17,877 nt of DNA from Candidatus Moraniibacteriota bacterium (GTDB lineage: Bacteria; Patescibacteriota; Minisyncoccia; Moranbacterales; UBA2206), in contig DAIEIZ010000069.1 of the NCBI GenBank assembly GCA_027351145.1, forward strand, positions 1-17,877, written 5' to 3'. The notes under the pieces are model-generated. The model was not told where the DNA came from. It saw nothing but the letters and a program-made list of their open reading frames with translations, and searched no databases. Within the stretch, counting starts at the first letter, position 1. The number at the start of each line of letters is the position of its first letter. A program made the translations under genes and the position numbers. Shown piece after piece: positions 1-6,945 of this stretch.

Positions 1-655
1 GGGATCGGTTGGACTTTCCAATACGGATGATATGATTTATATTCCGCTCTATAGCGCGCAAAAACTATTGCTGGGAATCGATTATCTTAATTTTTTACGT
101 ATCAAGGTGGATTCTGCGAATAATCTGGATCGTGCCGTTGCTGATATTAAAGCGACACTGCGCGAGCAACATCGATTAAAAGCGGATGAGAGTAATGATT
201 TTTCCGTGCGCAATAGTGCTCAGGCGGCAGAAACTCTGATGACAGTGACCAATATTCTTAAATATTTTTTGGCAGCGGTAGCTGCCATTTCGCTCATTGT
301 TGGCGGAGTGGGGATTATGAATATTATGCTTATTTCAGTTAATCAACGAGTGAGAGAGGTGGGATTGCGTAAGGCAGTCGGGGCGAAAAATATTCATATC
401 ATCATTCAATTTCTAATCGAAGCCACTTTTATTACGCTAATCGGGGGAATTTTGGGCATAATTTTAGGCATATTCGTTTCATTTTTGACCTCGGTGGTAA
501 TTAAAAGTTTGGGTTATAACTGGGATTTTATCATTTCATTAAGTTCTATTGTTTTGGCAACTTCCGTTTCCGTTGTTATTGGTCTTATTTTTGGGATATA
601 TCCCGCCCGCAAAGCTTCACTAATTTCACCGATGGAGGCATTGAGATATGAGTAG
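1..655 (+). CDS. MacB/FtsX-type ABC transporter permease, C-terminal part
   Basis: This is the 3' part of a permease that is open from the left edge; the reading frame runs from base 2, and the ATG at 32 is internal. The visible part holds the end of the periplasmic MacB_PCD-like domain, where the segment around DDMIYIPL aligns with DDLIYIPV in the next gene. After it come three membrane segments of the FtsX domain. The family signature is clear: SLIVGGVGIMNIM, then EVGLRKAVGAK, and a C-terminal YPARKAS..SPMEALR. In the family the permease works with a MacB-like ATPase, often plus a membrane-fusion protein, to move or mechanically act on substrates across the envelope. The ATPase is not in the window and is expected upstream. 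It lies directly upstream of a paralogue, so the two probably form a heterodimer. Substrate unknown. The gene ends with TAG. Confidence 0.9.
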   Translation, partial: GSVGLSNTDDMIYIPLYSAQKLLLGIDYLNFLRIKVDSANNLDRAVADIKATLREQHRLKADESNDFSVRNSAQAAETLMTVTNILKYFLAAVAAISLIVGGVGIMNIMLISVNQRVREVGLRKAVGAKNIHIIIQFLIEATFITLIGGILGIILGIFVSFLTSVVIKSLGYNWDFIISLSSIVLATSVSVVIGLIFGIYPARKASLISPMEALRYE

Positions 656-706
656 GGGTTCAGATTTCCAATTTAGTATTGAAATTTGGATTTGAGAATT
701 TATTTT
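656..706. repeat. AT-rich imperfect inverted repeat between the two permeases
   Basis: The spacer between the paralogous permeases contains TCCAATTT (667-674) followed by AAATTTGGA (682-690), an imperfect stem. It lacks the T-run and GC-rich stem of a terminator. It resembles short AT-rich dispersed spacers seen in CPR genomes, but that resemblance is from memory and not tested here. Confidence 0.3.
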
Positions 707-1960
707 ATGCACGAATTGATAGTTTCAATCAAGCTGGCCATTAAAAACCTCCGTTCTAATTTGGGACGGACGACTTTGACGTTGATTGGTGTGGTGATTG
801 GCGTAATTGCTGTAATTTTGGTGAGTTCACTCGGGCAAGGCGTGAAAGATTATATTCTCGGACAGATCAGCTCTTTTGGAACCAATTTGATTCAGGTCGA
901 AATTAAAGTACCGGCGGCCGGCAAAGCTTCGACGCAAAATGCGATTGGTCAAGCAACTGGTATACAGATCACGACAATGACCATTGCGGACGCGAAAGAG
1001 ATTGGAAAACTGCCTAACGTGGCTGCTTATGCGGCGGGAACACTAACGCAAGAGCTGGCCAGTTATCAAAATACCAATAAGCGTTGCCTTCTGTTTGGGG
1101 TTGGGTCGCAGTACAGTCAAATTGACCAGAGTACCAAATTATCCGAAGGGGAGTTTTTCACTCAAGACGAAGATGATAGCTTGGCGCAAGTGGCGATTAT
1201 CGGCAGTGATATTCGCGATGTTTTTTTTGGCAATGATGATCCGCTTGGGAAAAATATCCGTATCAATAATCAGAACTACAAAGTGATTGGATTAGCGGCG
1301 GAACGGGGAGCGGTGGCAGGCATGAACTATGATGATCTGATTTACATTCCGGTACAGACAATGCAAAAAAAAATTCTCGGCATCAATTATATTCGGTTTG
1401 TCATGGTGAAGGTGCAGGATGAGTCGATGATTGACGAAACGGTGGCTGATATTACTGATGAAATGCGACGGTTGCACAATATTAATGATCCGAATAAAGA
1501 TGATTTTGGCGTAACATCAATGAAAGAAGTGGAAGCGACAATCGAAAGCGTTTTTGGTACAATCAATATTTTACTGCTTGCATTGACTTCGATTTCACTC
1601 ATAGTCGGCGGAGTGGGAATTATGAATGTGATGTATGTGGCGGTGGCTGAACGGACGTTTGAAATTGGTCTTAGGAAAGCCGTTGGTGCTAAAGCGAAAA
1701 ATATCTTGCGTCAGTTTCTCTGGGAAGCGATCTTTATTACTTTTTTCGGTGGACTAATCGGAATTATTTCTGGTTATTTTTTGCTCGTGCTTTTTTCCTG
1801 TGCCATGGCAACTCTTGGTTATCCAATCAGTTTTGGACTTAATTTCAGTGCGATCAGTCTGGCCGTTGGATTTTCCGTAGTCACTGGTGTTATTTTCGGC
1901 TATTATCCTGCTCGTGCGGCCTCGAGGCTTAGTCCAATGGAGGCATTGAGAAAGGATTAA
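707..1960 (+). CDS. MacB/FtsX-type ABC transporter permease
   Basis: A complete 417-aa permease. I use the ATG at 707 (MHELIVSIKLA); an in-frame TTG at 686 would add seven residues that are not typical of the family. The order is a cytoplasmic N-terminal stretch and TM1 (about residues 18-42, RTTLTLIGVVIGV), a large periplasmic MacB_PCD-like domain (about 45-275), then three TM helices of the FtsX domain. Signatures are SLIVGGVGIMNVM, FEIGLRKAVGAK and YPARAAS..SPMEALR at the C-terminus. It is a diverged tandem copy of the preceding gene, with matching order and motifs. MacB-type permeases work as dimers, so the pair most likely forms one heterodimeric transporter. The ATPase must be encoded outside the window. 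A Rho-independent terminator follows at 1985, so this is the last gene of its operon. Confidence 0.92.
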   Translation: MHELIVSIKLAIKNLRSNLGRTTLTLIGVVIGVIAVILVSSLGQGVKDYILGQISSFGTNLIQVEIKVPAAGKASTQNAIGQATGIQITTMTIADAKEIGKLPNVAAYAAGTLTQELASYQNTNKRCLLFGVGSQYSQIDQSTKLSEGEFFTQDEDDSLAQVAIIGSDIRDVFFGNDDPLGKNIRINNQNYKVIGLAAERGAVAGMNYDDLIYIPVQTMQKKILGINYIRFVMVKVQDESMIDETVADITDEMRRLHNINDPNKDDFGVTSMKEVEATIESVFGTINILLLALTSISLIVGGVGIMNVMYVAVAERTFEIGLRKAVGAKAKNILRQFLWEAIFITFFGGLIGIISGYFLLVLFSCAMATLGYPISFGLNFSAISLAVGFSVVTGVIFGYYPARAASRLSPMEALRKD

Positions 1961-1984
1961 ACTGAAAATTACACAATAAATCCT

Positions 1985-2011
1985 AAAAAGCGCAAGTTGT
2001 AGCGCTTTTTT
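1985..2011 (+). terminator. Rho-independent terminator after the permease operon
   Basis: Stem AAAAAGCGC (1985-1993) pairs with GCGCTTTTT (2002-2010) around an 8-nt loop, and the T-run continues to 2011. It sits 25 bases after the permease stop codon. Confidence 0.8.
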
Positions 2012-2046
2012 GTTTGTGATAGACTTCCAAACAGGGAGATTAAAAT

Positions 2047-2052
2047 TATAAT
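2047..2052 (+). promoter_or_regulatory. Consensus -10 hexamer of the 2064 gene
   Basis: TATAAT lies 11 bases before the ATG at 2064, just after the previous operon's terminator. The predicted start site is near 2059, giving a leader of about 5 nt. No good -35 hexamer is visible and there is no Shine-Dalgarno site. Confidence 0.45.
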
Positions 2053-2063
2053 TTTTCAAATTC

Positions 2064-2708
2064 ATGGAAAATAACGAAGAGAGCAGGATTCAAGAAGCCG
2101 AAGTTTTTCCGGAAACTAAATTGGAAGAGTCTTTTGAGCAACAAAAATTAGGAAGTATTCTGGAATCACAAGCGAAAGTTGAATCTTCAATGAAAGCGCT
2201 AAATAAAGCAGAAAAAGAAATAGTTGTTGCGGGAACAAAACCGGAAGAAGCTATATCGGAAGTTGCTGTGGAAAGTGCGGAAAGCGGAAAGTTAAAGGTA
2301 GAAACTCTTCCACTAAAAAAGGAGCCGAGTTTTAAGGCGCACTTAGCGATGCTTTTTCTTTTGGGATTTTTGATTGGTATCGCGCTTAAAACTGAAGCAT
2401 TGAAAAAAATCACAGTCGGCTATGATGATTATCTGATGAAAATTAAACCACAGAGTTATAATATCAATGATATTCAGGCAAAACTAGAAAAACAAATGGA
2501 ACAATCGGCGGCGCAGAGTGGTGGTGTTGCTTCGGGAAGCGCTTCGGATTCTTCAGGTGCTGCGCCTGATCAGGGAGTGGACAATAATTCGCAGAGCAAT
2601 CCGGATAATGCTCCGGTTGCCGGAAATGCTTCCGATCAAGGAACCGCTCCGGTTTTAAATAGCGGACAGACTAACCAGGGAAACGCGAATGAGCCAGCGG
2701 GGAATTAA
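2064..2708 (+). CDS. Single-pass membrane protein with low-complexity C-terminal tail, unknown function
   Basis: A 214-aa protein I do not recognise. The first ~90 residues are strongly acidic, Glu/Lys-rich and probably helical or disordered. One hydrophobic segment follows (about residues 93-109, LAMLFLLGFLIGIAL), and then a short amphipathic stretch with several lysines. The last ~65 residues (about 150-214) are almost only Ser, Gly, Ala, Asn, Gln, Asp and Pro, a typical disordered extracytoplasmic linker. With no signal-peptide cleavage site visible, an N-in/C-out topology is likely. The next gene follows after 34 bases with no terminator and also encodes an N-terminally anchored protein with a charged cytoplasmic tail, so the two are probably one operon and may act together at the outer face of the membrane. 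Function cannot be assigned. Confidence 0.75.
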   Translation: MENNEESRIQEAEVFPETKLEESFEQQKLGSILESQAKVESSMKALNKAEKEIVVAGTKPEEAISEVAVESAESGKLKVETLPLKKEPSFKAHLAMLFLLGFLIGIALKTEALKKITVGYDDYLMKIKPQSYNINDIQAKLEKQMEQSAAQSGGVASGSASDSSGAAPDQGVDNNSQSNPDNAPVAGNASDQGTAPVLNSGQTNQGNANEPAGN

Positions 2709-2742
2709 ATTTTTTTAAAAATAATAAATTTAAACTAAGCTT

Positions 2743-3798
2743 ATGGAAGAAGATATGCAAAAAGAGATTGAAGTCGAGGTGGCAGCCAAGCAAAAGAAGA
2801 AGACGCAAAATTTAATTTCCGCCACTATTTTGCTTTTAGGAATGTTTTTGGGCAGTCTTTTTGTTGACATGTCTCAATTGGTGAGTAAGAGCGGTTTCTC
2901 GATGAAAAATTTAAGTAAATCGGATATTTTTGAGGCTAATGGAAAAACCTGGGTGGCTTATTCCGAGCCGGCAGTGACAGTTTCGGTAGTGAATGACAGT
3001 GCTTGTGATAAATGTAATGTGGATGATGTTTTGGTATGGCTCAGGCGTATTGTTCCGACTGTTTCCACGAACAAAGTGGAGTATAATTCAGACGCGGGAA
3101 AAGTGTTAATTGATAAATTTGGCCTCAAGGCTTTGCCGGCTTTTGTGTTCGACAATGCCGTGACTCAGACAGATTTTTATATTCAAGCCAAGACACTTTT
3201 TGATGAGAAGGATAATCAGTTTTCTTTACGAACGCAGGATATTGGGATTCCTGTAGGAAAATATCTTGCAACCCCTGTCATTAATAGTGGTGATGCCATA
3301 GCCGGAACGGCTGACGCGAAAGTCAAGGTGGTTGTTTTCTCTGATTTTCAATGTCCATATTGTAAAATTTTTCATCAGGCGCTGGATCAGGCAATTAAAG
3401 ATTATGGCGACAAAGTTCAGTTTGATTATAAATTCTTGCCGTTAACAGATACGCATCCTCAATCTAATAGTGCGGCCTTGGCTGCGGCGTGTGCGTTAGG
3501 TCAGGGAAAATTTTGGGAATATGCTGACAAGCTTTATACTGATCAGACAGTTTGGGGGGCAACAAAGGATACGAATAAATTCAAAGAATATGCCAGAACC
3601 TTGAAATTGGACGCTAATGAATTTAATCAATGTTTGGACAGCAAGCAACATCAAGATGTGATTGATAGCGATACAAAAGAGGCAAGCAGTTTTGGAATTT
3701 CAGGAACGCCAGCGGTATTTGTTGATGATCAATTTCAAGAAGGCGCGGTTTCCTATGATCAATTAAAAGCGGCGATTGATGGAGAATTGGCAAAATAA
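2743..3798 (+). CDS. Membrane-anchored thiol:disulfide oxidoreductase with two CXXC thioredoxin-like domains
   Basis: A 351-aa protein. The N-terminus is charged and cytoplasmic, followed by one TM anchor (about residues 24-42). The C-terminal ~170 residues are a DsbA-like domain (Thioredoxin_4 type): active site FSDFQCPYCKIF with C204/C207, the helical insert typical of the family (AACALGQGKFWEYADKLY), and the cis-proline loop GISGTPAVFV (P323). C250 and C297 could form a structural disulfide. Before it, residues ~75-150 look like a second thioredoxin fold, with C88-D-K-C91 and a second cis-proline-like motif LKALPAF (P132). The likely role is forming or isomerising disulfides in exported proteins; which domain oxidises and which reduces is unclear. 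An in-frame ATG four codons later (2755) is an alternative start. No DsbB/VKOR partner is visible here. Confidence 0.88.
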   Translation: MEEDMQKEIEVEVAAKQKKKTQNLISATILLLGMFLGSLFVDMSQLVSKSGFSMKNLSKSDIFEANGKTWVAYSEPAVTVSVVNDSACDKCNVDDVLVWLRRIVPTVSTNKVEYNSDAGKVLIDKFGLKALPAFVFDNAVTQTDFYIQAKTLFDEKDNQFSLRTQDIGIPVGKYLATPVINSGDAIAGTADAKVKVVVFSDFQCPYCKIFHQALDQAIKDYGDKVQFDYKFLPLTDTHPQSNSAALAAACALGQGKFWEYADKLYTDQTVWGATKDTNKFKEYARTLKLDANEFNQCLDSKQHQDVIDSDTKEASSFGISGTPAVFVDDQFQEGAVSYDQLKAAIDGELAK

Positions 3799-3823
3799 TA
3801 ATACCAATCATCAATAGATTTAC

Positions 3824-3853
3824 AAAAAGACGTCCTATTGCGGGTGTCTTTTA
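3824..3853 (+). terminator. Probable Rho-independent terminator before the por operon
   Basis: An 11-bp stem including two G-U pairs: AAAAGACGTCC (3825-3835) with GGGTGTCTTTT (3842-3852) around a 6-nt loop. The T-run is only four long, so termination may be incomplete. Confidence 0.6.
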
Positions 3854-3892
3854 TTGCAATAAGGAATATCCCGGATGTTTCAATGATGGTTC

Positions 3893-3921
3893 TCTACACG
3901 AATAAAAAAATATGCTATACT
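3893..3921 (+). promoter_or_regulatory. Promoter of the por operon, predicted leaderless
   Basis: TCTACA (3893-3898, 4/6 to TTGACA), a 17-bp spacer, and TATACT (3916-3921, 5/6 to TATAAT). The expected start site, about 7 bases after the -10, coincides with the A of the porG ATG at 3928. The mRNA would have no leader, in keeping with the missing Shine-Dalgarno site. Confidence 0.6.
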
Positions 3922-3927
3922 GATTTT

Positions 3928-4497
3928 ATGAAATATCATAAGGACACAATAGAAATTATCTTTTTCGCGCGGGGTGGGCAAGGAGCAAAAACCGCGGCGG
4001 AAATTATTGCGCAGGCGGCAGTGCTTGAGGGAAATTTTGTGCAAACTTTTCCCAATTTTGGACCGGAGCGTAGTGGCGCGCCGACCAAAACCTACCTGCG
4101 AATTTCCAATCAGGCTATTCGCACCAAAGAGCCGGTTGTTGACCCTGATGCGGTTGTTGTTTTGGATGATACGTTGCTTGATAGCCAAAAAGTGACGGAA
4201 GGCTTGGATAAAAATGAAGCGTTGATTATTAATTCGACCAAAAGTCCGCATGAAATTCGAGATCGCATCCGTTTTGACGGAAAAATTCATGCCGTGGATG
4301 CTAATGGAATTTCTATGTCGATTGTTGGTCAACCAAGACCAAACACGGTGATTCTCGGAAAGATTATTAAAGTGATGGAGGTGGTTAAATTGGAAAGTAT
4401 TTTGGAAGAATTCCGCAAGATTTTTGAAGAAAAGATTGGGAGAGAAAATTGTGAGAAAAATATTCTGGCAATTGAAAAAGCGTATGACAGTATTTAA
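3928..4497 (+). CDS. porG: Pyruvate:ferredoxin oxidoreductase gamma subunit
   Basis: A 189-aa gamma subunit (POR_gamma domain) of a four-subunit 2-oxoacid:ferredoxin oxidoreductase, which oxidatively decarboxylates pyruvate to acetyl-CoA and CO2 while reducing ferredoxin in the cytoplasm. The family hallmark FFARGGQGAKTAAEIIAQAA (about residues 12-31) is followed by the conserved FPNFGPERSGAPTKTYLRIS and DPDAVVVLDDTLL. I take the ATG at 3928: the longer frame back to 3838 would run through the upstream terminator and promoter and encodes nothing family-like. This is the first gene of porG-porD-porA-porB, a common gene order. Gaps are 12 and 3 bases to the next two genes, which implies co-transcription and balanced subunit synthesis. 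No fusion or truncation is seen. Confidence 0.93.
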   Translation: MKYHKDTIEIIFFARGGQGAKTAAEIIAQAAVLEGNFVQTFPNFGPERSGAPTKTYLRISNQAIRTKEPVVDPDAVVVLDDTLLDSQKVTEGLDKNEALIINSTKSPHEIRDRIRFDGKIHAVDANGISMSIVGQPRPNTVILGKIIKVMEVVKLESILEEFRKIFEEKIGRENCEKNILAIEKAYDSI

Positions 4498-4509
4498 TTT
4501 AAGAAAATT

Positions 4510-4773
4510 ATGGAAAAAGGCGCAATTATAAAACATGATTTGAAAAAAGCTCCCAAGACAGGTTCTTGGCGTTATATGAAGCCGGAGGTGGACAAAGAGA
4601 AGTGTATCGGTTGCGGAACTTGCGTGTCGTTTTGTCCGGACGCTTGCATCGAGATGAAAAAACATAAAGATGACAAAAGAGATAAGGCTGATGTTGATTA
4701 TGAATTTTGCAAAGGTTGCGGAGTTTGCGCGCAAGTTTGCCCGGTAAGGGCAATTTTAATGAAAAAAAATTAG
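4510..4773 (+). CDS. porD: Pyruvate:ferredoxin oxidoreductase delta subunit (2x[4Fe-4S] ferredoxin)
   Basis: An 87-aa ferredoxin-like delta subunit that passes electrons from the catalytic subunits to soluble ferredoxin. Two classic [4Fe-4S] motifs are present: CIGCGTCVSFCP (C32, C35, C38, C42) and CKGCGVCAQVCP (C67, C70, C73, C77). One extra cysteine, C46, follows the first motif. Length and motif spacing fit PorD rather than a free ferredoxin, because the N-terminal ~28 residues (GSWRYMKPEVD) match the usual docking extension. It begins 12 bases after porG and ends 3 bases before porA, so it is translated from the same mRNA. Confidence 0.93.
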   Translation: MEKGAIIKHDLKKAPKTGSWRYMKPEVDKEKCIGCGTCVSFCPDACIEMKKHKDDKRDKADVDYEFCKGCGVCAQVCPVRAILMKKN

Positions 4774-4776
4774 CTT

Positions 4777-5922
4777 ATGTCTAATAGTAAAAACAACAAT
4801 AAATTAGCATTAACAGGAGGATATGCCGCGGCTTATGCTTTGCGTCAGATTGAGCCGGATGTGATGCCGATTTATCCGATTACTCCGCAAACACCAATCA
4901 TTGAGACTTATGCTAAATTTGTGGCGGATGGCGAAGTGGAGACTGAAATGATTGAAGTGGAATCGGAACATAGTGCCATGAGTGCGGCAGTTGGAGCATC
5001 GGCTGCCGGAGCGCGTACAGTGACAGCTACGAGCTCCCAAGGTCTTGCCTATATGCACGAGGTGCTTTATATTGCTTCAGGAATGCGACTTCCGATTTTA
5101 ATGGTTGTCGCGGCGCGGGCGCTTAGCGCGCCAATCAATATTCATGGTGATCATAGTGATGTGATGGGTTCTCGTGATTCCGGCTGGGTGCAAATTTTTT
5201 GCGAAAATCCGCAAGAGGTTTATGATAAAACGATTATCGGAATGAGATTGGCTGAAAAAATAAAATTGCCCGTTATGATAATTATGGATGGATTTAACAC
5301 TTCGCATAGCGTGGAGAATTTGGAAATTTTGGATGCAAAAACAGTTAAAAAATTTATTGGAGAATATAATCCGGAACATTCATTGTTGGACATTGAAAAT
5401 CCTGTAACCTATGGTCCGCTGGCTCTTCAAGATTCTTATTTTGAATTCAAAATTGATCAAGAAGAGGCGATGGGAAAAGCTTCCGGTGAGTATATGAAAA
5501 TTACCAAAGAATATGAAAAAATTAGCGGAAGAAAATATAGTTTATTTGAAGAATATCAATCAGAAGATGCCGAAAAAGTTTTGGTGCTGATTGGATCAGC
5601 GGCTGGTACGGCTAAAGATGCGATTGATGATTTACGAAAGAAAAGCGAGAATGCGGGTTTGATAAAAATAGAATTATTTCGGCCGTTTCCGTTTTTGGAA
5701 ATTGCCGGTGCGCTAAAAAACGCCAAAGAAATAATGGTGATGGATCGCGCTCAATCAATCGGTTCTTATCCTCCGCTATTTTCTGAAATTTCTGTCAGTT
5801 TGCGAAATGTTCATGAGGCAAGAATTTCTAGTATGGTTTATGGTCTGGGAGGAAGAGATGTTTTCAAGAAACAAATCGAGCGGATTTTAGAAGGAAAATT
5901 TAAGGAAAAATATTTAACGTAG
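4777..5922 (+). CDS. porA: Pyruvate:ferredoxin oxidoreductase alpha subunit
   Basis: A 381-aa alpha subunit, the pyrimidine-binding half of the thiamine-diphosphate active site plus the transketolase C-terminal-like domain. Visible motifs are YPITPQTPIIE (33-43), the conserved IEVESEHSAM with the glutamate expected to contact the thiamine pyrimidine ring (E62/E64 region), ATSSQGLAYMHE, and NIHGDHSDVMGSRDSGWVQ (121-139). This last motif is typical of pyruvate rather than oxoglutarate or branched-chain enzymes, so pyruvate is the likely substrate, by inference. Length fits the family. It follows porD by 3 bases and precedes porB by 58 bases. The short porA-porB gap has no clear terminator. The start has no Shine-Dalgarno site, so translation may be coupled to porD. 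Confidence 0.93.
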   Translation: MSNSKNNNKLALTGGYAAAYALRQIEPDVMPIYPITPQTPIIETYAKFVADGEVETEMIEVESEHSAMSAAVGASAAGARTVTATSSQGLAYMHEVLYIASGMRLPILMVVAARALSAPINIHGDHSDVMGSRDSGWVQIFCENPQEVYDKTIIGMRLAEKIKLPVMIIMDGFNTSHSVENLEILDAKTVKKFIGEYNPEHSLLDIENPVTYGPLALQDSYFEFKIDQEEAMGKASGEYMKITKEYEKISGRKYSLFEEYQSEDAEKVLVLIGSAAGTAKDAIDDLRKKSENAGLIKIELFRPFPFLEIAGALKNAKEIMVMDRAQSIGSYPPLFSEISVSLRNVHEARISSMVYGLGGRDVFKKQIERILEGKFKEKYLT

Positions 5923-5980
5923 TTATTAAGCGATTCGTATATTTGTATATTTTTACAAATTTGCAATTCGCAGAGAACTC

Positions 5981-6886
5981 ATGAATAAAGATTTGGCAAA
6001 AAAATTAGCTCCCGGTCACAGCGCTTGCGCCGGTTGCGCCTTTCCTTCAATTGTGCGAACGATTTTGGGTGAAGCGACAACTCCTGTGGTCATTTCCAAT
6101 GCAACGGGATGTCTTGAGGTGACTTCGACAATCTATCCCTATACTGCCTGGAATGTGCCATATATTCACAGTGCATTTGAAAATGCGGCCGCGACAATTT
6201 CCGGCGTGGAACGGGCGTATCTTGCAGCGCGAAAGAAAGGAAAAATAAAAAAGAAAATCAAGTTTGTCGTATTTGGCGGAGATGGCGGAACCTATGACAT
6301 TGGCTTGCAGGCTCTTTCCGGTGCGCTTGAGCGCGGGCATAATTTTCTCTACATCGTTTATGATAATGGTGGGTATATGAACACTGGTAATCAAAGATCT
6401 TCCGCCACGCCCTATGGTGCGGGAACGGAAACAACGCCGATTGGAGAGGAGTCTTCTGGCAAAGTAGAATTGCGCAAAAATTTGATGGGAATTGTGGCAG
6501 CGCACAATATTTCCTATGTCGCACAAGCAAATATTGCCAATATGGCTGATCTCAAGATGAAAGCTAAAAAAGCTCTGGCAGTTGACGGACCAAGTTTTCT
6601 TACTGTCTTTTCGCCTTGTACTAATAATTGGAAATTTCCCACTTCACAATATGTAGCGATTGCTAAATTAGCCACGGAGACCAATTTTTGGCCACTCTAT
6701 GAGATTGAAAATGGAAAGTATAAACTAAACTGGGAGCCAAAAATGCCAAAACCGGTAGCGGACTTTTTGAAGACTCAAGGACGTTTCAAGCATCTTTTCA
6801 GCGAAAAAAATAAACCAGTGCTCGCGCAAGTGCAAAAAATCGTCAATGAAGAGTTTGCGCGGATTGCTGGTCTTTGCGAGATCTAG
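5981..6886 (+). CDS. porB: Pyruvate:ferredoxin oxidoreductase beta subunit
   Basis: A 301-aa beta subunit that binds the thiamine-diphosphate diphosphate group and a [4Fe-4S] cluster. The TPP motif is GGDGGTYDIG (99-108) followed by YDNGGYMNTG; many PorB proteins read YDNEAYMNTG here. Cluster cysteines are C16 and C19 (HSACAGC), C44 (NATGCLEV) and C213 (SPCTNNW). The adjacent YPYTAWNVP..HSAFENAAA and QRSSATPYGAGTETTP are strongly conserved in pyruvate enzymes. With PorA it completes the active site. It is the last gene of the por operon. The stop is followed by a TAGATT...AATCTA inverted repeat around 6884-6901 that lacks a T-run, so I do not call it a terminator. Product acetyl-CoA is also the co-substrate of Elp3, encoded further along. 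Confidence 0.93.
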   Translation: MNKDLAKKLAPGHSACAGCAFPSIVRTILGEATTPVVISNATGCLEVTSTIYPYTAWNVPYIHSAFENAAATISGVERAYLAARKKGKIKKKIKFVVFGGDGGTYDIGLQALSGALERGHNFLYIVYDNGGYMNTGNQRSSATPYGAGTETTPIGEESSGKVELRKNLMGIVAAHNISYVAQANIANMADLKMKAKKALAVDGPSFLTVFSPCTNNWKFPTSQYVAIAKLATETNFWPLYEIENGKYKLNWEPKMPKPVADFLKTQGRFKHLFSEKNKPVLAQVQKIVNEEFARIAGLCEI

Positions 6887-6945
6887 ATTTATTATAATCT
6901 AACAGGCGAATCATACTTAACGAAGTTGATTGTGGAAAAGGAATC

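Noticed and set aside
1754..2065. 103-codon minus-strand frame over the permease end and terminator
   Set aside because: It crosses the permease terminator, has no motif and overlaps a confirmed gene.
3838..3927. N-terminal extension of porG
   Set aside because: It would run through the upstream terminator and the predicted promoter and has no family homology; ATG at 3928 is preferred.
3880..4734. 284-codon open frame on the minus strand opposite porG and porD
   Set aside because: It is fully antisense to porG-porD, which have clear cofactor and family motifs. It has no recognisable domain.
6884..6901. TAGATT...AATCTA inverted repeat after porB as terminator
   Set aside because: The stem is only six AT-rich pairs and no T-run follows.
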